Assembly (NCBI GenBank): GCA_965644295.1 | Contig: CBFFRP010000296.1 | Location: forward strand, 124,001 to 188,000 | Direction of reading: 5' to 3' | From: Paraphysomonas bandaiensis | Taxonomy: Eukaryota; Chrysophyceae | DNA: 64,000 nucleotides | Shown: piece by piece, positions 23,692 through 34,545 of the stretch | Position numbering within the stretch: the stretch's first letter is position 1 | Layout of the letters: each line of letters opens with the position of its first letter | Translations under genes and position numbers: made by a program | Notes under the pieces: model-generated | The model's input: the letters and a program-made list of their open reading frames with translations, nothing else | The model's database searches: none | What the model was told of the DNA's origin: nothing

Positions 23692-25254
23692 TTAACTACT
23701 ATCCAAGTCAACCAAGGACATATCATATGCCCATATACACTCCTTCTCAGAGTCACTTTGTATAGGTCTCTTACCAGCGCTGATATCTGAAATCGCATCA
23801 TTCGTCTTTGGTACAACCGTACACGAAGAATAGGGGTCAACAGACGCTGGGGTAACACACACAACTGCACTGCGGGGCTGTGAAGTATTGGATGAAGTCG
23901 AAACAACTTCATCTCCTGTTTGTATGTTGTCCATCGACAAGAAACCCCTGCCATATGCGTCCCCATAACGATACCTATCACTAGTTTCTCTATCAAACTC
24001 ATCCTGATCAAAAGAAAAACAGTCATCTTCACTACTCTCCGAGAGCTGATCGGCATTGATATCTCGAGTGTCGATTTTATCGCGGTTTTGACGGGTTTGG
24101 AAACCATTCGAGTCATGTACTCGAGGGTGACTATTCAAACACAAGAAATAAGATAACACATTTTTCGCACTATTGAAAATTTTCCCTCTCATATAAACAG
24201 CCTTGGCCTTTTGAGGATGATGAACGGGGGAAGGGCTAGCGAAGAGACCTGATTTCGAATCCGGTGTAGCGGTATCATGCAATGTGATACGAGCCCTTGA
24301 GCGCATATGTTTAGGTCCGTCTTTGTGCAGACCGTTCATAAACCACCCATCTTTGTGTGCTACAGTATGACGACGGGCACTGCTTCGAGATGTATTAGGA
24401 TAGGTTGCGACAAATTCGTCCATGTATGCAATTACATTGTCTCCCATAGGAGACACCTGTATACTGCTATTCGCAGATTCACCTTCCTCAATTACCTTGG
24501 ACAGGTGCCGTACTAAGCTGGAATGCAGGGTGCGTCTTTCCAGTATCTCACGGAGTCCGACGACAAATTCAGTAGATAGCAGATAACGCTGAGCACTTTT
24601 AGCCCGCCTTGACTCAAGGGATTTCCAGAAGTTATCCCCGCCTGCAACATTCCGTAGATGGCATTGAAGAGATTGTACTGGTGAAATAACAGCACCACAA
24701 GTGTTAACTAATCCAAGGAACTGGTACCGAGTGTACCGCACATGAGATTGTTGCAATTCACTGACAGTTTTTTGAATTGTTATTTCAGGGTGATCCAGAG
24801 CGGTACCATGGATAGAATCCAGCATGTGAATAACTATTGTAGGGTCCATTTCCCCACTACAATTGCGATCAAATAAATCAAAAATCATACCTCCCAGACA
24901 ATCACTACTCATACTGAGGAAGTGCCATAAAGCACATGCTGTACCAGAAACATTACACAAAACTTGAGAGATAACAAGCCTCAGCTTACCGAATTCACAA
25001 AACGACAACTCCTCAGAGCGATTGCTGCAAAATGCTCTGAATATAGCCGAACTAATATCGATGGAATTGATTCCATAATGAGAAAATATTTGTTTCATTG
25101 AAACATTTGAAAGACCACACTCATCAATACTTTGAAACAAAGACTGTAATCTCTTTATATCACTTCTGGTGAGTGATAAATCTCTTAACACCCTCTCATC
25201 TTCCGCTGCGAGGTATGACTCGAAATCAAACTCACCCGAATGCCTCAGTCCCAT
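23692..25254 (-). CDS. EF-hand-like protein with disordered C-terminus
   Basis: Intronless; the first ATG is at 25254 (an upstream GTG at 25311 extends the frame but is unlikely to be used), giving 520 aa. The N-terminal 220 residues look like tandem EF-hand-type helices: SLFQSIDECGLSNVSMKQIF and MIFDLFDRNCSGEMDPTIVI. The second has a recognisable loop (D-R-N-C-S-G-E-M-D) and the first is degenerate. This resembles calcineurin-B/calcium-sensor arrangements in layout only. The rest is Ser/Arg/Asp-rich and probably disordered, with an acidic patch (SESSEDDCFSFDQDEFD). Function unknown. It is divergent from the carotenoid-type gene. Confidence 0.6.
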   Translation of the reverse strand: MGLRHSGEFDFESYLAAEDERVLRDLSLTRSDIKRLQSLFQSIDECGLSNVSMKQIFSHYGINSIDISSAIFRAFCSNRSEELSFCEFGKLRLVISQVLCNVSGTACALWHFLSMSSDCLGGMIFDLFDRNCSGEMDPTIVIHMLDSIHGTALDHPEITIQKTVSELQQSHVRYTRYQFLGLVNTCGAVISPVQSLQCHLRNVAGGDNFWKSLESRRAKSAQRYLLSTEFVVGLREILERRTLHSSLVRHLSKVIEEGESANSSIQVSPMGDNVIAYMDEFVATYPNTSRSSARRHTVAHKDGWFMNGLHKDGPKHMRSRARITLHDTATPDSKSGLFASPSPVHHPQKAKAVYMRGKIFNSAKNVLSYFLCLNSHPRVHDSNGFQTRQNRDKIDTRDINADQLSESSEDDCFSFDQDEFDRETSDRYRYGDAYGRGFLSMDNIQTGDEVVSTSSNTSQPRSAVVCVTPASVDPYSSCTVVPKTNDAISDISAGKRPIQSDSEKECIWAYDMSLVDLDSS

Positions 25255-25822
25255 TCGTAGCTGTGTAGCGTATACTGAGCAGTATGGAGCTGCAATGTAT
25301 GCAATCGACACAGATATATATGAACATGTATTATCGAAGCCAAATACGCAAAAATGCTAAGCTTGTTACCGTTTACGTCATCCTCGTAGGTGGATTGAGC
25401 GAATGGTTGAGATATTTGTTTCTGTGGGATGGATTTATCTATGGCTATAGTCCACCCTCTCTGACGATAGCCGTGCTGCGAAGCTGTGCTGTGGATATGA
25501 GGGCATGGCTGTGTGTAGTATCTACTGCTGCTGTATACACTACTCCGGTACTGTGTATGTACAGGGCAGGGCATGTACACTAAAGGGTCACAACAACACG
25601 CTGCCACGAATACTCGGTATACGCCCACTGTACTCCGTATAAAATAACACCATAACACCCTACCGTTGCCTATATGATCTTATATACACTGGTGTACATA
25701 CACTACAGCACGTATGTTTCCCGGCCCTGCCGCATTGTATGTATCTATGCATCTATCATATCTGCCAAACAGTCTTCGTAAGTGATGCTCGACTAGCTGC
25801 CAACTTTACACACAGTGTGTTC
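25255..25822. promoter_or_regulatory. Divergent intergenic region
   Basis: 568 bp between two 5' ends. GTATAC and CTGTGTAT-type short repeats but no long array. Open frames across it are on the wrong scale for genes. Confidence 0.4.
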
Positions 25823-26975
25823 ATGGCAACATCAGTAGAGGTAACATGTGTGTGTGCGGTTTCGATGTTCTATTTGTTGTTTCTGCAGTCCGGTCTGCTG
25901 CATCTTATTCCAGCAGCATTGCGGTGTGAAGACTGTTTGCACCTCTCGAACAAAGGCCTATCGTGGAAGTGTGCAGTCTTGTGCTTATCTTTAGGAAATT
26001 ATGTTCACTGTATTTATAAGTTTGGGATAAAGTATGCGACTGTGTATACTTGTGTTTGCCTTGTTACTATTGTGCTAATGGAGGAACTATCGCTGACGTA
26101 TGATGGAATTATATTTGGAGAGTATACATTTACTCATACATTGGGTTATCGAATAACCTCTAATTTGCCAGCTATAGTGCCAGTATGTTGGTTTTCTTTA
26201 GTTTATCCAACAATGTTACTGGTAAATATTATCAATCGAAAGGCAGTTTCGTCGATGCCATGCACGTTTCATGATGTTATCTCGTCTGCATTTCAAGGGT
26301 CTCTCTTATTGACCGCATTTGATGTAATTTCGGAGCCATTACATGTGACGTATGGTCATTTATTGTGGCATCATGCGGCCTTCATAGACTCACTGTCCCC
26401 GTTACACACATACGAAGTTATGCTGGACTGGAGTTTTAAACCAAATCAATCACTACAGTTTTATTACAATATTCCATTGCAGGTACCCGTTTCTATTTAT
26501 GTTTGCCAGTTTAAATGCTAATTCCCTGTGGTGTGGTAATACTGTATTGTATTGTAGTGCGCGAATTTAAATCATGATATATCTTACAATGATGTCCTGT
26601 ATAAAGTGCACACTTCTATAGTGCATAGAGTATTTGCTGACAAGATTACCACTGACTTGAGTTTAGAATTTTACAGGGTGGATGCTGACAAGTTTTGTGA
26701 TGCACTCTCTTACTTATGCAGTCGCAGCATCACCCCGTAAGGAAATAAAAATGTTTCTTGGAAAAGTACGACAGCCGCAATCCCGAGTCGTTACACCAAC
26801 AACAACAAAGAAAAGCTGCGTGGGGATATTTCTAGATGTTTTACCAATTGTATCCGGATTACTCTGTGTGCAGCTGTACTATCTACTGCATCCATGTCAT
26901 CCTTTTTTGATAAGGTGTCTGGCTGCGGTATATGCGATGGGAATATCCGCATTTGTATGCATTAAACTTAACTAA
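25823..26975 (+). CDS. Carotenoid biosynthesis protein of the CruF/bisanhydrobacterioruberin hydratase family
   Basis: Two exons (25823-26482, 26667-26975, phase 0) give 322 aa with about seven hydrophobic segments. Family features in order: EELSLTYDGIIFGEYTFTHT, matching the G-x-PFG-x-Y-x-Y motif region; NLPAIVPVCWFSLVYP (PxxxPxxWxxMxYP); DVISEPLHVTYGHLLWH (DxxxxPxxVxxGxWxW); and IPLQNFTGWMLTSF, which is assembled across the intron and matches the GVPxxNFxGW motif. These fit Pfam Carot_biosynth (PF04240), whose known members hydrate C50 carotenoids or the 1',2' bond of gamma-carotene derivatives. The intron shows it is an established nuclear gene. No other carotenoid gene is in the window, so the substrate is unknown. 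Confidence 0.75.
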
Positions 26976-28248
26976 AATCAACTATTGTTGTTATTACGAG
27001 CACAATGCGGTAGTGTAAGTGCTTTCAGTTTAGGACAAAGTCTAGCCTGTATTGATATTAGAGTGTTTTAGTATGCTATTTAGCTATTTAGAGTGTAACA
27101 TTGCTTGTGTCTGCATTCAGATAAAAGGAACACTTATTTACTTAAGTAACTTTGGATTGTATTACCTTAAATACGTTTTAATTCTCCCTCGGCATTATCC
27201 CTCCCATTCTGTTTCCATGCAAAAGTAAGTATCTTAACATCTTGCTATGTCGTATGGGTCGCAAGTACTACTTCTTTACACCAGTATTCATGAACAACAC
27301 ATTTATTGTAAACCAATATAAAACCAAAGTAAATTACAAATAATGACATTGAAGCGAACTACTTTCACTGTATTAGAGCCATACCAACGACCAACGACCG
27401 ATGGTCTATAGTACTTTCTCATTCCAAAGTATTTCTTTAATATTGAGAGGTTGGACTCTATCGCTTGACACCCTACAATTGACAGTGTGGCCATAGTGTA
27501 GTCTCGCTGGTACACGACACATAACACCAAGATTTCCCGCAGCTTCTACGTTGTCACACACCCGCCAACCCGTTCACCGTCTTGGCTGTCCATCCAGATT
27601 GTGTACGGTCTATCCTACTGTCTCGTGTTCGCCTTACAAAGATTACACGGGATTTCTCGAAGCCATGCATGACTCAGTATAGGCCTAGCATAGCATTGAC
27701 CAAGAACCCTCCTCCCCGAGAATGCGAGGGGATTCTCGTAATCATGTTCGGACTATGCAAGTATGGTGTAGATCTAGCTGTAGATGCTATAAAACTCTTA
27801 CTAGTTGAAGTCATATTGAGGTCAGAGTGCATGCGCTGATAGCAGTGATGAAAACTATTCGAAGTGCTCAGGATAGTGCACATGATGATACACCGTGCCT
27901 ATAATTGTCTGTAGATTATTGTCCAGCCCTTGATTTGCAGATCAGACCCATGCCATCGCTACACACTGCCAGGATATGGAGCTATACTGGTATACTACTC
28001 CCGCACGGCGGTATATTACCAGTATACAGCAGCACCAACACGAGCAGCAGGGACATGTATGGGTATACGGTGTATTTCTAGTGTATTTTTTGCATCTTCT
28101 TTCACACTGCTGTGTCGTGTGCGTCGTTGTCCACTTCTTCTTCATCTTCTTTTGCTTCTTGCTTCTGCGTAAGTCAATTGTGGGTGGAATGATACGATAC
28201 CATACTACTGTCAAGCTACATACACAGATGTAAGTATCATAGAGACAT
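26976..28248. other. Intergenic region, no gene supported
   Basis: Tandem gap between the carotenoid-type gene and the EF-hand membrane protein. Several sub-100-codon frames exist but none shows splice-linked partners or domains. GTATAC-rich sequence at 27985-28080 may belong to the downstream promoter. Confidence 0.5.
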
Positions 28249-29031
28249 ATGGACGAAGTTACTATGACACTTCGTGGGGTGGCTTGCACCTTGAATGGTT
28301 ACTGCAAATGTATGGTGAAGTACGGCATCCAGGGTGCGAAGAACGTGGCCAGAAACTTCTTTGAAGGCGAAATATTTCAAAAGAAGTTGCAAAGAATTTT
28401 CTACGAGGCAGATATTGACCATAACGGTTTGCTGGATAAACACGAAACATACACTCTCGTATTGCACCTCTACCTGCTCATCGCACAGAAGACTATGGTG
28501 GTTGCACGGCATATACCATCAAAGGAGGATGTTGTGGAGCTAATCAAGCTAGCAGATATTAAAAATAGCGGCACGATAAACTACAAGGAGTTCAAGAAGT
28601 TATGTCTGTATCTGTGTGAGGGTGTGGCGGTTCAGTTGATCACACAGTTAGTGTTCACAATTTTAGTTACACCATTTTTGGCAATATGGTTATTACATGC
28701 AGCGAAGTGGTTGCTCAACGCAATACCCACACTGCAGCTGCTTCTTTTGGCAGTTCCAGGATTCCTACTTAGTGATAAAATTGGTGTGATGATGCTCGCA
28801 CCCATGCTTAATTTCTTGCTCTTTCCCTACATCTTGGAATATGTGTTCCTCGTTTTAGCGCAAATCAACCCCAATCACCCAAAATTTGAAATAAATTTAT
28901 CGAAACATCAAATAATGCCTCTAGTAGCGGTGCCTTCATCAAATGAGGACAGCGATAGCTCATCTGGTGATGGTATTATTGAAGAAAATAATGCCTCGGA
29001 GAAGTATTGCCTTCACCACAAGAAAGAATAA
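28249..29031 (+). CDS. EF-hand membrane protein
   Basis: Intronless, 260 aa. A canonical EF-hand loop lies at residues 55-66 (DIDHNGLLDKHE). A second loop at 103-114 (DIKNSGTINYKE) also keeps the key positions. They are followed by two to three long hydrophobic segments (about 128-160 and 165-205, e.g. LLLLAVPGFLLSDKIG). The tail is acidic and Ser-rich. This EF-hand pair followed by membrane helices suggests a Ca2+-responsive integral membrane protein. I cannot assign it to a named family. Confidence 0.72.
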   Translation: MDEVTMTLRGVACTLNGYCKCMVKYGIQGAKNVARNFFEGEIFQKKLQRIFYEADIDHNGLLDKHETYTLVLHLYLLIAQKTMVVARHIPSKEDVVELIKLADIKNSGTINYKEFKKLCLYLCEGVAVQLITQLVFTILVTPFLAIWLLHAAKWLLNAIPTLQLLLLAVPGFLLSDKIGVMMLAPMLNFLLFPYILEYVFLVLAQINPNHPKFEINLSKHQIMPLVAVPSSNEDSDSSSGDGIIEENNASEKYCLHHKKE

Positions 29032-29434
29032 GTAAAAAAACATTTCGATGTAATTTGCGTGTAAATATTTCTATACTTGAAAGAAGTATATATTTGATTT
29101 AAAAATCGTAATCATTGGGCACTGTGTAGTAAATCGATTGCATATATATAGTAATTCATAATTCAACAGCACAGTTTGTTTAGCTGCAGTTATTTTTCAA
29201 CAGTTCTACTACATGCATAGGGTTACGTCAGATTTGAAAGCGTAATACTACATGAACTTTCATGATGATTTTTCCTTTCATGTATTTCTATATAGTTACT
29301 AATGAAGAAGTGTACTGCACATAAAGATGCAAGAATATAGATTTCAATTTAGAATCTAGACATAAAACTTTTCAATACCGCTAATTATTATACCAATTCC
29401 CTCATATATAACGCACGACAATTCTATATTCACA
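29032..29434. other. Convergent 3'-3' gap
   Basis: 403 bp AT-rich between the 3' ends of the EF-hand membrane gene and the carboxylase gene; presumed to contain both polyadenylation regions. Nothing else seen. Confidence 0.5.
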
Positions 29435-32400
29435 CTACCATGTGTCTATCATATGTCTATTTCTAGGCTCTCGTTCGGAGCATTTTCCTGCAGACTTTAA
29501 AGCAGTCAATATCCACTTACGCGATTCTGCTGGATCAATTACTGCGTCAATTTCAAAGGCAGTTGCATAATTAACCGCCTTTCCGACTTCATACAACTGC
29601 TTTACACGCTTTTCGAATAGAGATTTCCTTTCTTCGGGATCATTTATATTTTCTAACTCCTTGCGATGGCCTAAGGTAACGGCACCCTCTAGACCCATTC
29701 CTCCAAATTCCCCTGTTGGCCAAGATATAGTAAAATTTGTCGACTTAAAACTCCCACCAGCCATAGCCTGAGCACCCAAGCCATAGGCCTTGCGAAGCAC
29801 TATCGTGAACACAGGCACATTTATACTTCCAGCTGTCACAAAAATTCGTGCTGCATGTCTAACGAGGGCAGTTTTCTCAGCATCAGGACCCACCATAATC
29901 CCAGGTGTGTCGCAGAGACTAAGTATTGGCAAGTCGAATGCGTCACATAGCTGCATGAACCGAGCCGCCTTGTCTGCCCCATCGCTCGTAATCGCCCCTG
30001 ATAAATGCGTAGGATTATTCGCAATCAGCCCCATTGGACGACCTTCTATCCGTACCAAGGCCGTGATCATGCCAGGAGCGAATTCCCTCCGCAACACCAT
30101 TACAGAATTTACATCTGCTAAAGCTGAAATGACATTTAGAGTATCGTATACCCGCAAACGGTTCTCAGGAATTATATGTCGAAGATTGCGCTGATCACAG
30201 CATTCCCATTCACTCAATGGACCTTGGAAATAAGATAAATACTTCTTGGCCATATCCATTGCTTCCGCTTCATTTTGGACAAGTATATCAACAACGCCAT
30301 TAGGGACTTGCACAGATACCGGTCCAATCTCCTCCGGAGAAAATTTTCCAAGGCCTCCACCCTCGATCATTGCAGGCCCCCCCATCCCGATATTCGCATC
30401 GGCTGTCGCAATTACGACATCACTAGATCCCAGGAGTGCTGCATTGCCTGCAAAACATCTTCCAGAAGCAATTCCTACTCTTGGTACAACTCCACTCAAC
30501 TCGGCGTAGAGACGAAATGCCATACAATCCAGTCCTGCCAAGAGGTGCGTGTCTGTATCACCGGGGCGTCCTCCCCCTCCTTCCGCCAATAATATCACCG
30601 GTAATCTCAAACGACGGGCTATGTCAAACATACGATCCTTCTTATGATGATTCCTTATCCCTTGGGTTCCAGCGAGAACCATATAGTCGTAGCTTATCAC
30701 CACACACTGGGTGGGATACTTTTCGCCATAAATTGCGCCATTTACACTTCCAATGCCGCATACCATTCCATCTCCTGGAGTGTTATGAATCAAGTCGTCA
30801 AACGAGCGCTTTCTGCGTTGTGCAGCTATGGCCAGCGCCCCATACTCCACAAACGTGTCATCATCAACTAAGTCAGACAAATTCTCGCGGGCAGTACGAT
30901 GATTCATTTTATGGCGCTTTTCGACAGCATCACATCGCATGGAATCGCCACCCAAGCTCACACGATGCTGCAGTTCTTTCAAATCCATCCGAACGTAATC
31001 CAAATTCACATCCGATCCCAAATTACTGGTGCCCTCCGAAGAACAATCACTTGGCTCTATATAGCATACCACCTTGTTGGCTTGCACAATAATTCCCACT
31101 TCAACACAAAAATTGCGAATTACGCCACTCACAGGAGCTACAATCACATGCTCCATCTTCATCGCTTCGATGACAGCAACTTCATCACCAGCGTTCACGA
31201 AGTCAGACTCAGATCTATGTTTCGCCACAATACGCCCCTGCATTGGAGTTGAAATGACAATTAAATTATCAGAAAGGGAAGAAACATCACAGCCATCTGG
31301 TGAGTCAGAAGAAGCCAGTGAAAATTGTGGAGAAATAAAGTATTTCGCCCCAGCAGCAGATTTACTTGCGATAGTGGATCTATATAATTGCTGCAGACAG
31401 TCGTCAACGTATCGCGTGTGTACACTATTTCTTTTTACATCCTCTCTATCCAGTAGCGCAATGAGAAACGACAAGTTTGTGTCAATTCCTTCAATACGAC
31501 ATTCCGCCAATGCTCTCCTCATTTTGTGAATACATTCCGAGAACATATTGCTTCTCGAGTACACTATGATCTTTGCCAATAAAGAATCATAGTTTGAAGA
31601 CGTTTGGTAGCCGCTGTACGCCAAAGTGTCTACCCGTATATTTTGACCAAACGGTGGCTCGAACACCTGTATTATTCCATCGGTTGGCATGAATACTCCG
31701 GACTCAGACAATCGCTCCATATTGATGCGTGACTGGATGGCATACCCACTCTTGCCAATGGAACGAATAGAATTTGAAGAGGGTTGTTTTTCTTCAGTAA
31801 AAAAATCAAATGCACGAATCTTATCCCCAGCTGCAATTCGTAGCTGCGTCTGAACGACATCAACACCAGATACCATTTCTGTCACCGTGTGCTCTACTTG
31901 CAATCGAGAGTTTGTTTCTATGAAGTAGTACTCACCAGATTCCATATCCACCAAGAATTCAAACGTTCCTAAACTTTGATAAGAAGTTTCACGGGCCATT
32001 TTAAGAGCTGCGTCAGTAATAGCCTGTCTCAAGAAGGGGTCGTTCGATAACGTCGGAGATGGTGCAACTTCGATCAGCTTCTGATAACTTCTCTGCAAAG
32101 AGCACTCACGGTCACCAAGACTAAAAACATCCGTCCCATCACCAACTATCTGAACCTCAATATGTTTAGCATGCGGTAAAAACATCTCCATGTACAATCT
32201 ACTATCTCCAAACGATGCCTCCGCTTCACGTCGACACTGGGAATACAATTCAGGTAAGTTCGAAATATCATCGACAACGCGCATTCCCCTGCCACCCCCC
32301 CCTGAACAAGCCTTGATAACTGCCTTTGCATGCACAGGCAAAGAATTTACGAACTCGATTGCTTCATCAATAGTAGTACACTCTGTTCTCGATTGACGAT

Positions 32401-32890
32401 CCGTGTCAGCGAGAGTGCCAGGAAGAACTGGTACACCACACGTCACAGCTAGCTGACGAGCCCGTGATTTGTCTCCAAACAAGGCCAGCTGTGACTGTGT
32501 AGGCCCAACAAATGCAATCCCGGATTGGTGGCACAAATGGGCAAACTCAGAGCTCTCGCTGAGAAAACCGTAACCCGGATGAACAGCACTGCAGCCGGTG
32601 TCTCTTGCGATGCGCACTATCTGCTCAGAATCCAAATAAGCTCTCGGTCCAACCCCTCTCAGAGCAATGCACTCATCCACTCGGCGGGTGTGCAGGCACG
32701 AGGCATCATCCTCCGCATATATGCCGACTGTTTGAATGTCGAGATCAGCGGCCGCTCTGGCGATACGAATACATATCTCTCCTCTGTTAGCTATAAGAAG
32801 CCTACGACCCAAACCACTCACACAACTAAACACACGACAACGAGAACGAATACGAGGAGATATCCTCCTGAAGGACAATGACACCGACAT
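29435..32890 (-). CDS. Single-chain biotin-dependent acyl-CoA carboxylase (BC-BCCP-CT)
   Basis: Intronless; ATG at 32890 gives 1151 aa (an in-frame ATG at 32962 would add 24). The first about 25 residues are Arg/Ser-rich without acidic residues, consistent with a mitochondrial presequence. Biotin carboxylase follows: RRLLIANRGEI, the ATP-grasp glycine loop GGGGRGM (197-203), and ETNSRLQVEH. The biotinyl domain has EAMKMEH with Lys578 as the biotin site. The carboxyltransferase has both halves fused: beta-type (AEGGGGRPGD, GRCFAGNAAL, GGPAMIEGGG) and alpha-type (LCDTPGIMVG, RKAYGLGAQAMAGG). Usual mitochondrial propionyl- and methylcrotonyl-CoA carboxylases split these over two subunits, whereas single-chain forms are known in bacteria (long-chain acyl-CoA carboxylases). 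Substrate cannot be read from sequence. Confidence 0.92.
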   Translation of the reverse strand: MSVSLSFRRISPRIRSRCRVFSCVSGLGRRLLIANRGEICIRIARAAADLDIQTVGIYAEDDASCLHTRRVDECIALRGVGPRAYLDSEQIVRIARDTGCSAVHPGYGFLSESSEFAHLCHQSGIAFVGPTQSQLALFGDKSRARQLAVTCGVPVLPGTLADTDRQSRTECTTIDEAIEFVNSLPVHAKAVIKACSGGGGRGMRVVDDISNLPELYSQCRREAEASFGDSRLYMEMFLPHAKHIEVQIVGDGTDVFSLGDRECSLQRSYQKLIEVAPSPTLSNDPFLRQAITDAALKMARETSYQSLGTFEFLVDMESGEYYFIETNSRLQVEHTVTEMVSGVDVVQTQLRIAAGDKIRAFDFFTEEKQPSSNSIRSIGKSGYAIQSRINMERLSESGVFMPTDGIIQVFEPPFGQNIRVDTLAYSGYQTSSNYDSLLAKIIVYSRSNMFSECIHKMRRALAECRIEGIDTNLSFLIALLDREDVKRNSVHTRYVDDCLQQLYRSTIASKSAAGAKYFISPQFSLASSDSPDGCDVSSLSDNLIVISTPMQGRIVAKHRSESDFVNAGDEVAVIEAMKMEHVIVAPVSGVIRNFCVEVGIIVQANKVVCYIEPSDCSSEGTSNLGSDVNLDYVRMDLKELQHRVSLGGDSMRCDAVEKRHKMNHRTARENLSDLVDDDTFVEYGALAIAAQRRKRSFDDLIHNTPGDGMVCGIGSVNGAIYGEKYPTQCVVISYDYMVLAGTQGIRNHHKKDRMFDIARRLRLPVILLAEGGGGRPGDTDTHLLAGLDCMAFRLYAELSGVVPRVGIASGRCFAGNAALLGSSDVVIATADANIGMGGPAMIEGGGLGKFSPEEIGPVSVQVPNGVVDILVQNEAEAMDMAKKYLSYFQGPLSEWECCDQRNLRHIIPENRLRVYDTLNVISALADVNSVMVLRREFAPGMITALVRIEGRPMGLIANNPTHLSGAITSDGADKAARFMQLCDAFDLPILSLCDTPGIMVGPDAEKTALVRHAARIFVTAGSINVPVFTIVLRKAYGLGAQAMAGGSFKSTNFTISWPTGEFGGMGLEGAVTLGHRKELENINDPEERKSLFEKRVKQLYEVGKAVNYATAFEIDAVIDPAESRKWILTALKSAGKCSEREPRNRHMIDTW

Positions 32891-32986
32891 TGCTGTGAAT
32901 GATTGAATATACCATACACACCAGAGAGGAGGATACTGTACCTGAACCAACACACAGCGCACAAGATACGCCCCACCCTACACTGC

Positions 32987-33257
32987 AGTACATACATACA
33001 TACATACATACATACATACATACATACATACATACATACATACATACATACATACATACATACATACATACATACATACATACATACATACATACATACA
33101 TACATACATACATACATACATACATACATACATACATACATACATACATACATACATACATACATACATACATACATACATACATACATACGTACATACA
33201 TACATACATACATACATACATACATACATACATACATACATACATACATGTACATGT
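32987..33257. repeat. (CATA)n tetranucleotide array
   Basis: About 0.26 kb of CATA repeats, with a single CGTA variant near 33190 and a TACATGTACATG end. It lies about 100 bp upstream of the carboxylase ATG. Confidence 0.97.
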
Positions 33258-34070
33258 AGTGTGAAGCTACGTATTCTCTGTATACTGTGTGAATGGTATA
33301 CATAGGTATACGTGTGCGTATATGGGAGTATACCTCTGAGTCACTTCGAAGTGAATGTGATGTGGATATATGCATATATGAGTACATGATTCAGAGGCTC
33401 TGCTGCTGCCTCTACTCACAGACACGAGTGAGGACTATCAACAGTGTGTGGTCATAGTGGTGTATAGTGGTGTGTGCTCCTCATGAGGAGAGAGACTCGT
33501 ATGATCATATGAATAATACCGCAGCAGATACACACACATACATACAGAACACCCACACACATATACATGCATAGACCGCATGGAGCACCTGACTAACGCT
33601 CATATATACCCTTCTCATGATGAAGGCGTTGTCATATTGGCTTCATAGCCTATCCACTCACATACACATGTTCTGTCCAGCGCACTGCAAGCACATCATC
33701 TCTATCATAGAGGACATCATTGAGGTTGAAGCAGTCTGGATGCGGGTCATTGTCGTTGACAGGTGACAGTAGCGCTGCAATGTCCGTACATCACTCTGTA
33801 AGTATATGTTGCTGATTTAATCTCACTGCTCTCTGTCTATGTGTTTACACGTACATCAAGATGAGTAGATCAGAAGTGGATGTAAGTGTAATCGCATGCT
33901 GTATATCCACTTACATACTGTAGTAGCTAAGAAATTGTAACGTTTTATATGCACTGCTTAAAGTTAAATAAGTATCATCTATCTATCAATGCTGTACAAG
34001 TTTTATTTGCAGATTGTATCGTACAAACTACCACACGAAACTGTATGTTTTTGTTTTACCTTATAATTAT
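33258..34070. other. Intergenic region with possible orphan exon
   Basis: Between the array and a transposon fragment. Apart from a possible coding exon at 33650-33774 I see no gene. Confidence 0.45.
33650..33774 (-). pseudogene. Possible orphan terminal exon
   Basis: After a TTGCAG acceptor, an open frame runs to TAG at 33650-33652 and encodes a protein-like, acidic peptide including DNDPHPDCFNLNDVLYDRDD. No upstream exon is found before the transposon fragment at 34071, so it may be the tail of a gene broken by insertion, or a chance frame. No family recognised. Confidence 0.25.
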
Positions 34071-34270
34071 GGGATGTTTTATTCAACCTAGTCAAATTGG
34101 TGTAATTTTCCAAGTCACACCAAATTTGTAAAAAAATCTAGTCATTCAATGATGCAGTTTACAATGACTAGGTGTTTAAGGGTATTCACCTTGTCAAAAA
34201 TAAAAAATTTCACTCAAACATGAGAGCATACTCTAGCAATCAATTAATGAAAATACAACCATTGCACACA
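34071..34270. mobile_element. Truncated copy of the CCTAGTCA inverted-repeat element
   Basis: Starts GGGATGTTTTATTCAACC and continues with TAGTCA motifs. It matches the right half of the 7284-7929 element in reverse orientation up to the shared GAGCATACTCTAGC block. The other terminus is absent. Confidence 0.75.
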
Positions 34271-34545
34271 ACATGGCTACCATAGACAATAAACTTTATA
34301 TCTAAATGTAGTAATCAATTAAATGGCTTCAGGGATATATTATTATATATTAATATAATTAGGTCGCATCAGAGATCCAACAACTGTAATAATTGCACAA
34401 TTTCAAATATATAATATGTATAAGTACAAGCATAAGCATGCATTATTGCGCGTATGGCGATTAAATACAAAATTCACATCGAGCACTTTCATATTGGCTA
34501 CTCAGTCGTAAGCTAGTAATATTAATATATCTGGTAAGTAACTAG

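Noticed and set aside
23667-24116. 149-aa frame overlapping the EF-hand-like gene
   Set aside because: Out-of-frame shadow on the same strand of a longer, better-supported frame.
25255-25311. Upstream GTG start for the EF-hand-like gene
   Set aside because: The codon at 25311 is GTG; the first in-frame ATG is at 25254.
30436-31092. 218-aa plus-strand frame inside the carboxylase gene
   Set aside because: Antisense shadow of a strongly conserved coding region; no domain.
32891-32962. Longer carboxylase start at 32962
   Set aside because: The added 24 residues are Cys/Tyr/Trp-rich and precede a good Arg-rich presequence beginning at the ATG at 32890; kept only as an alternative.
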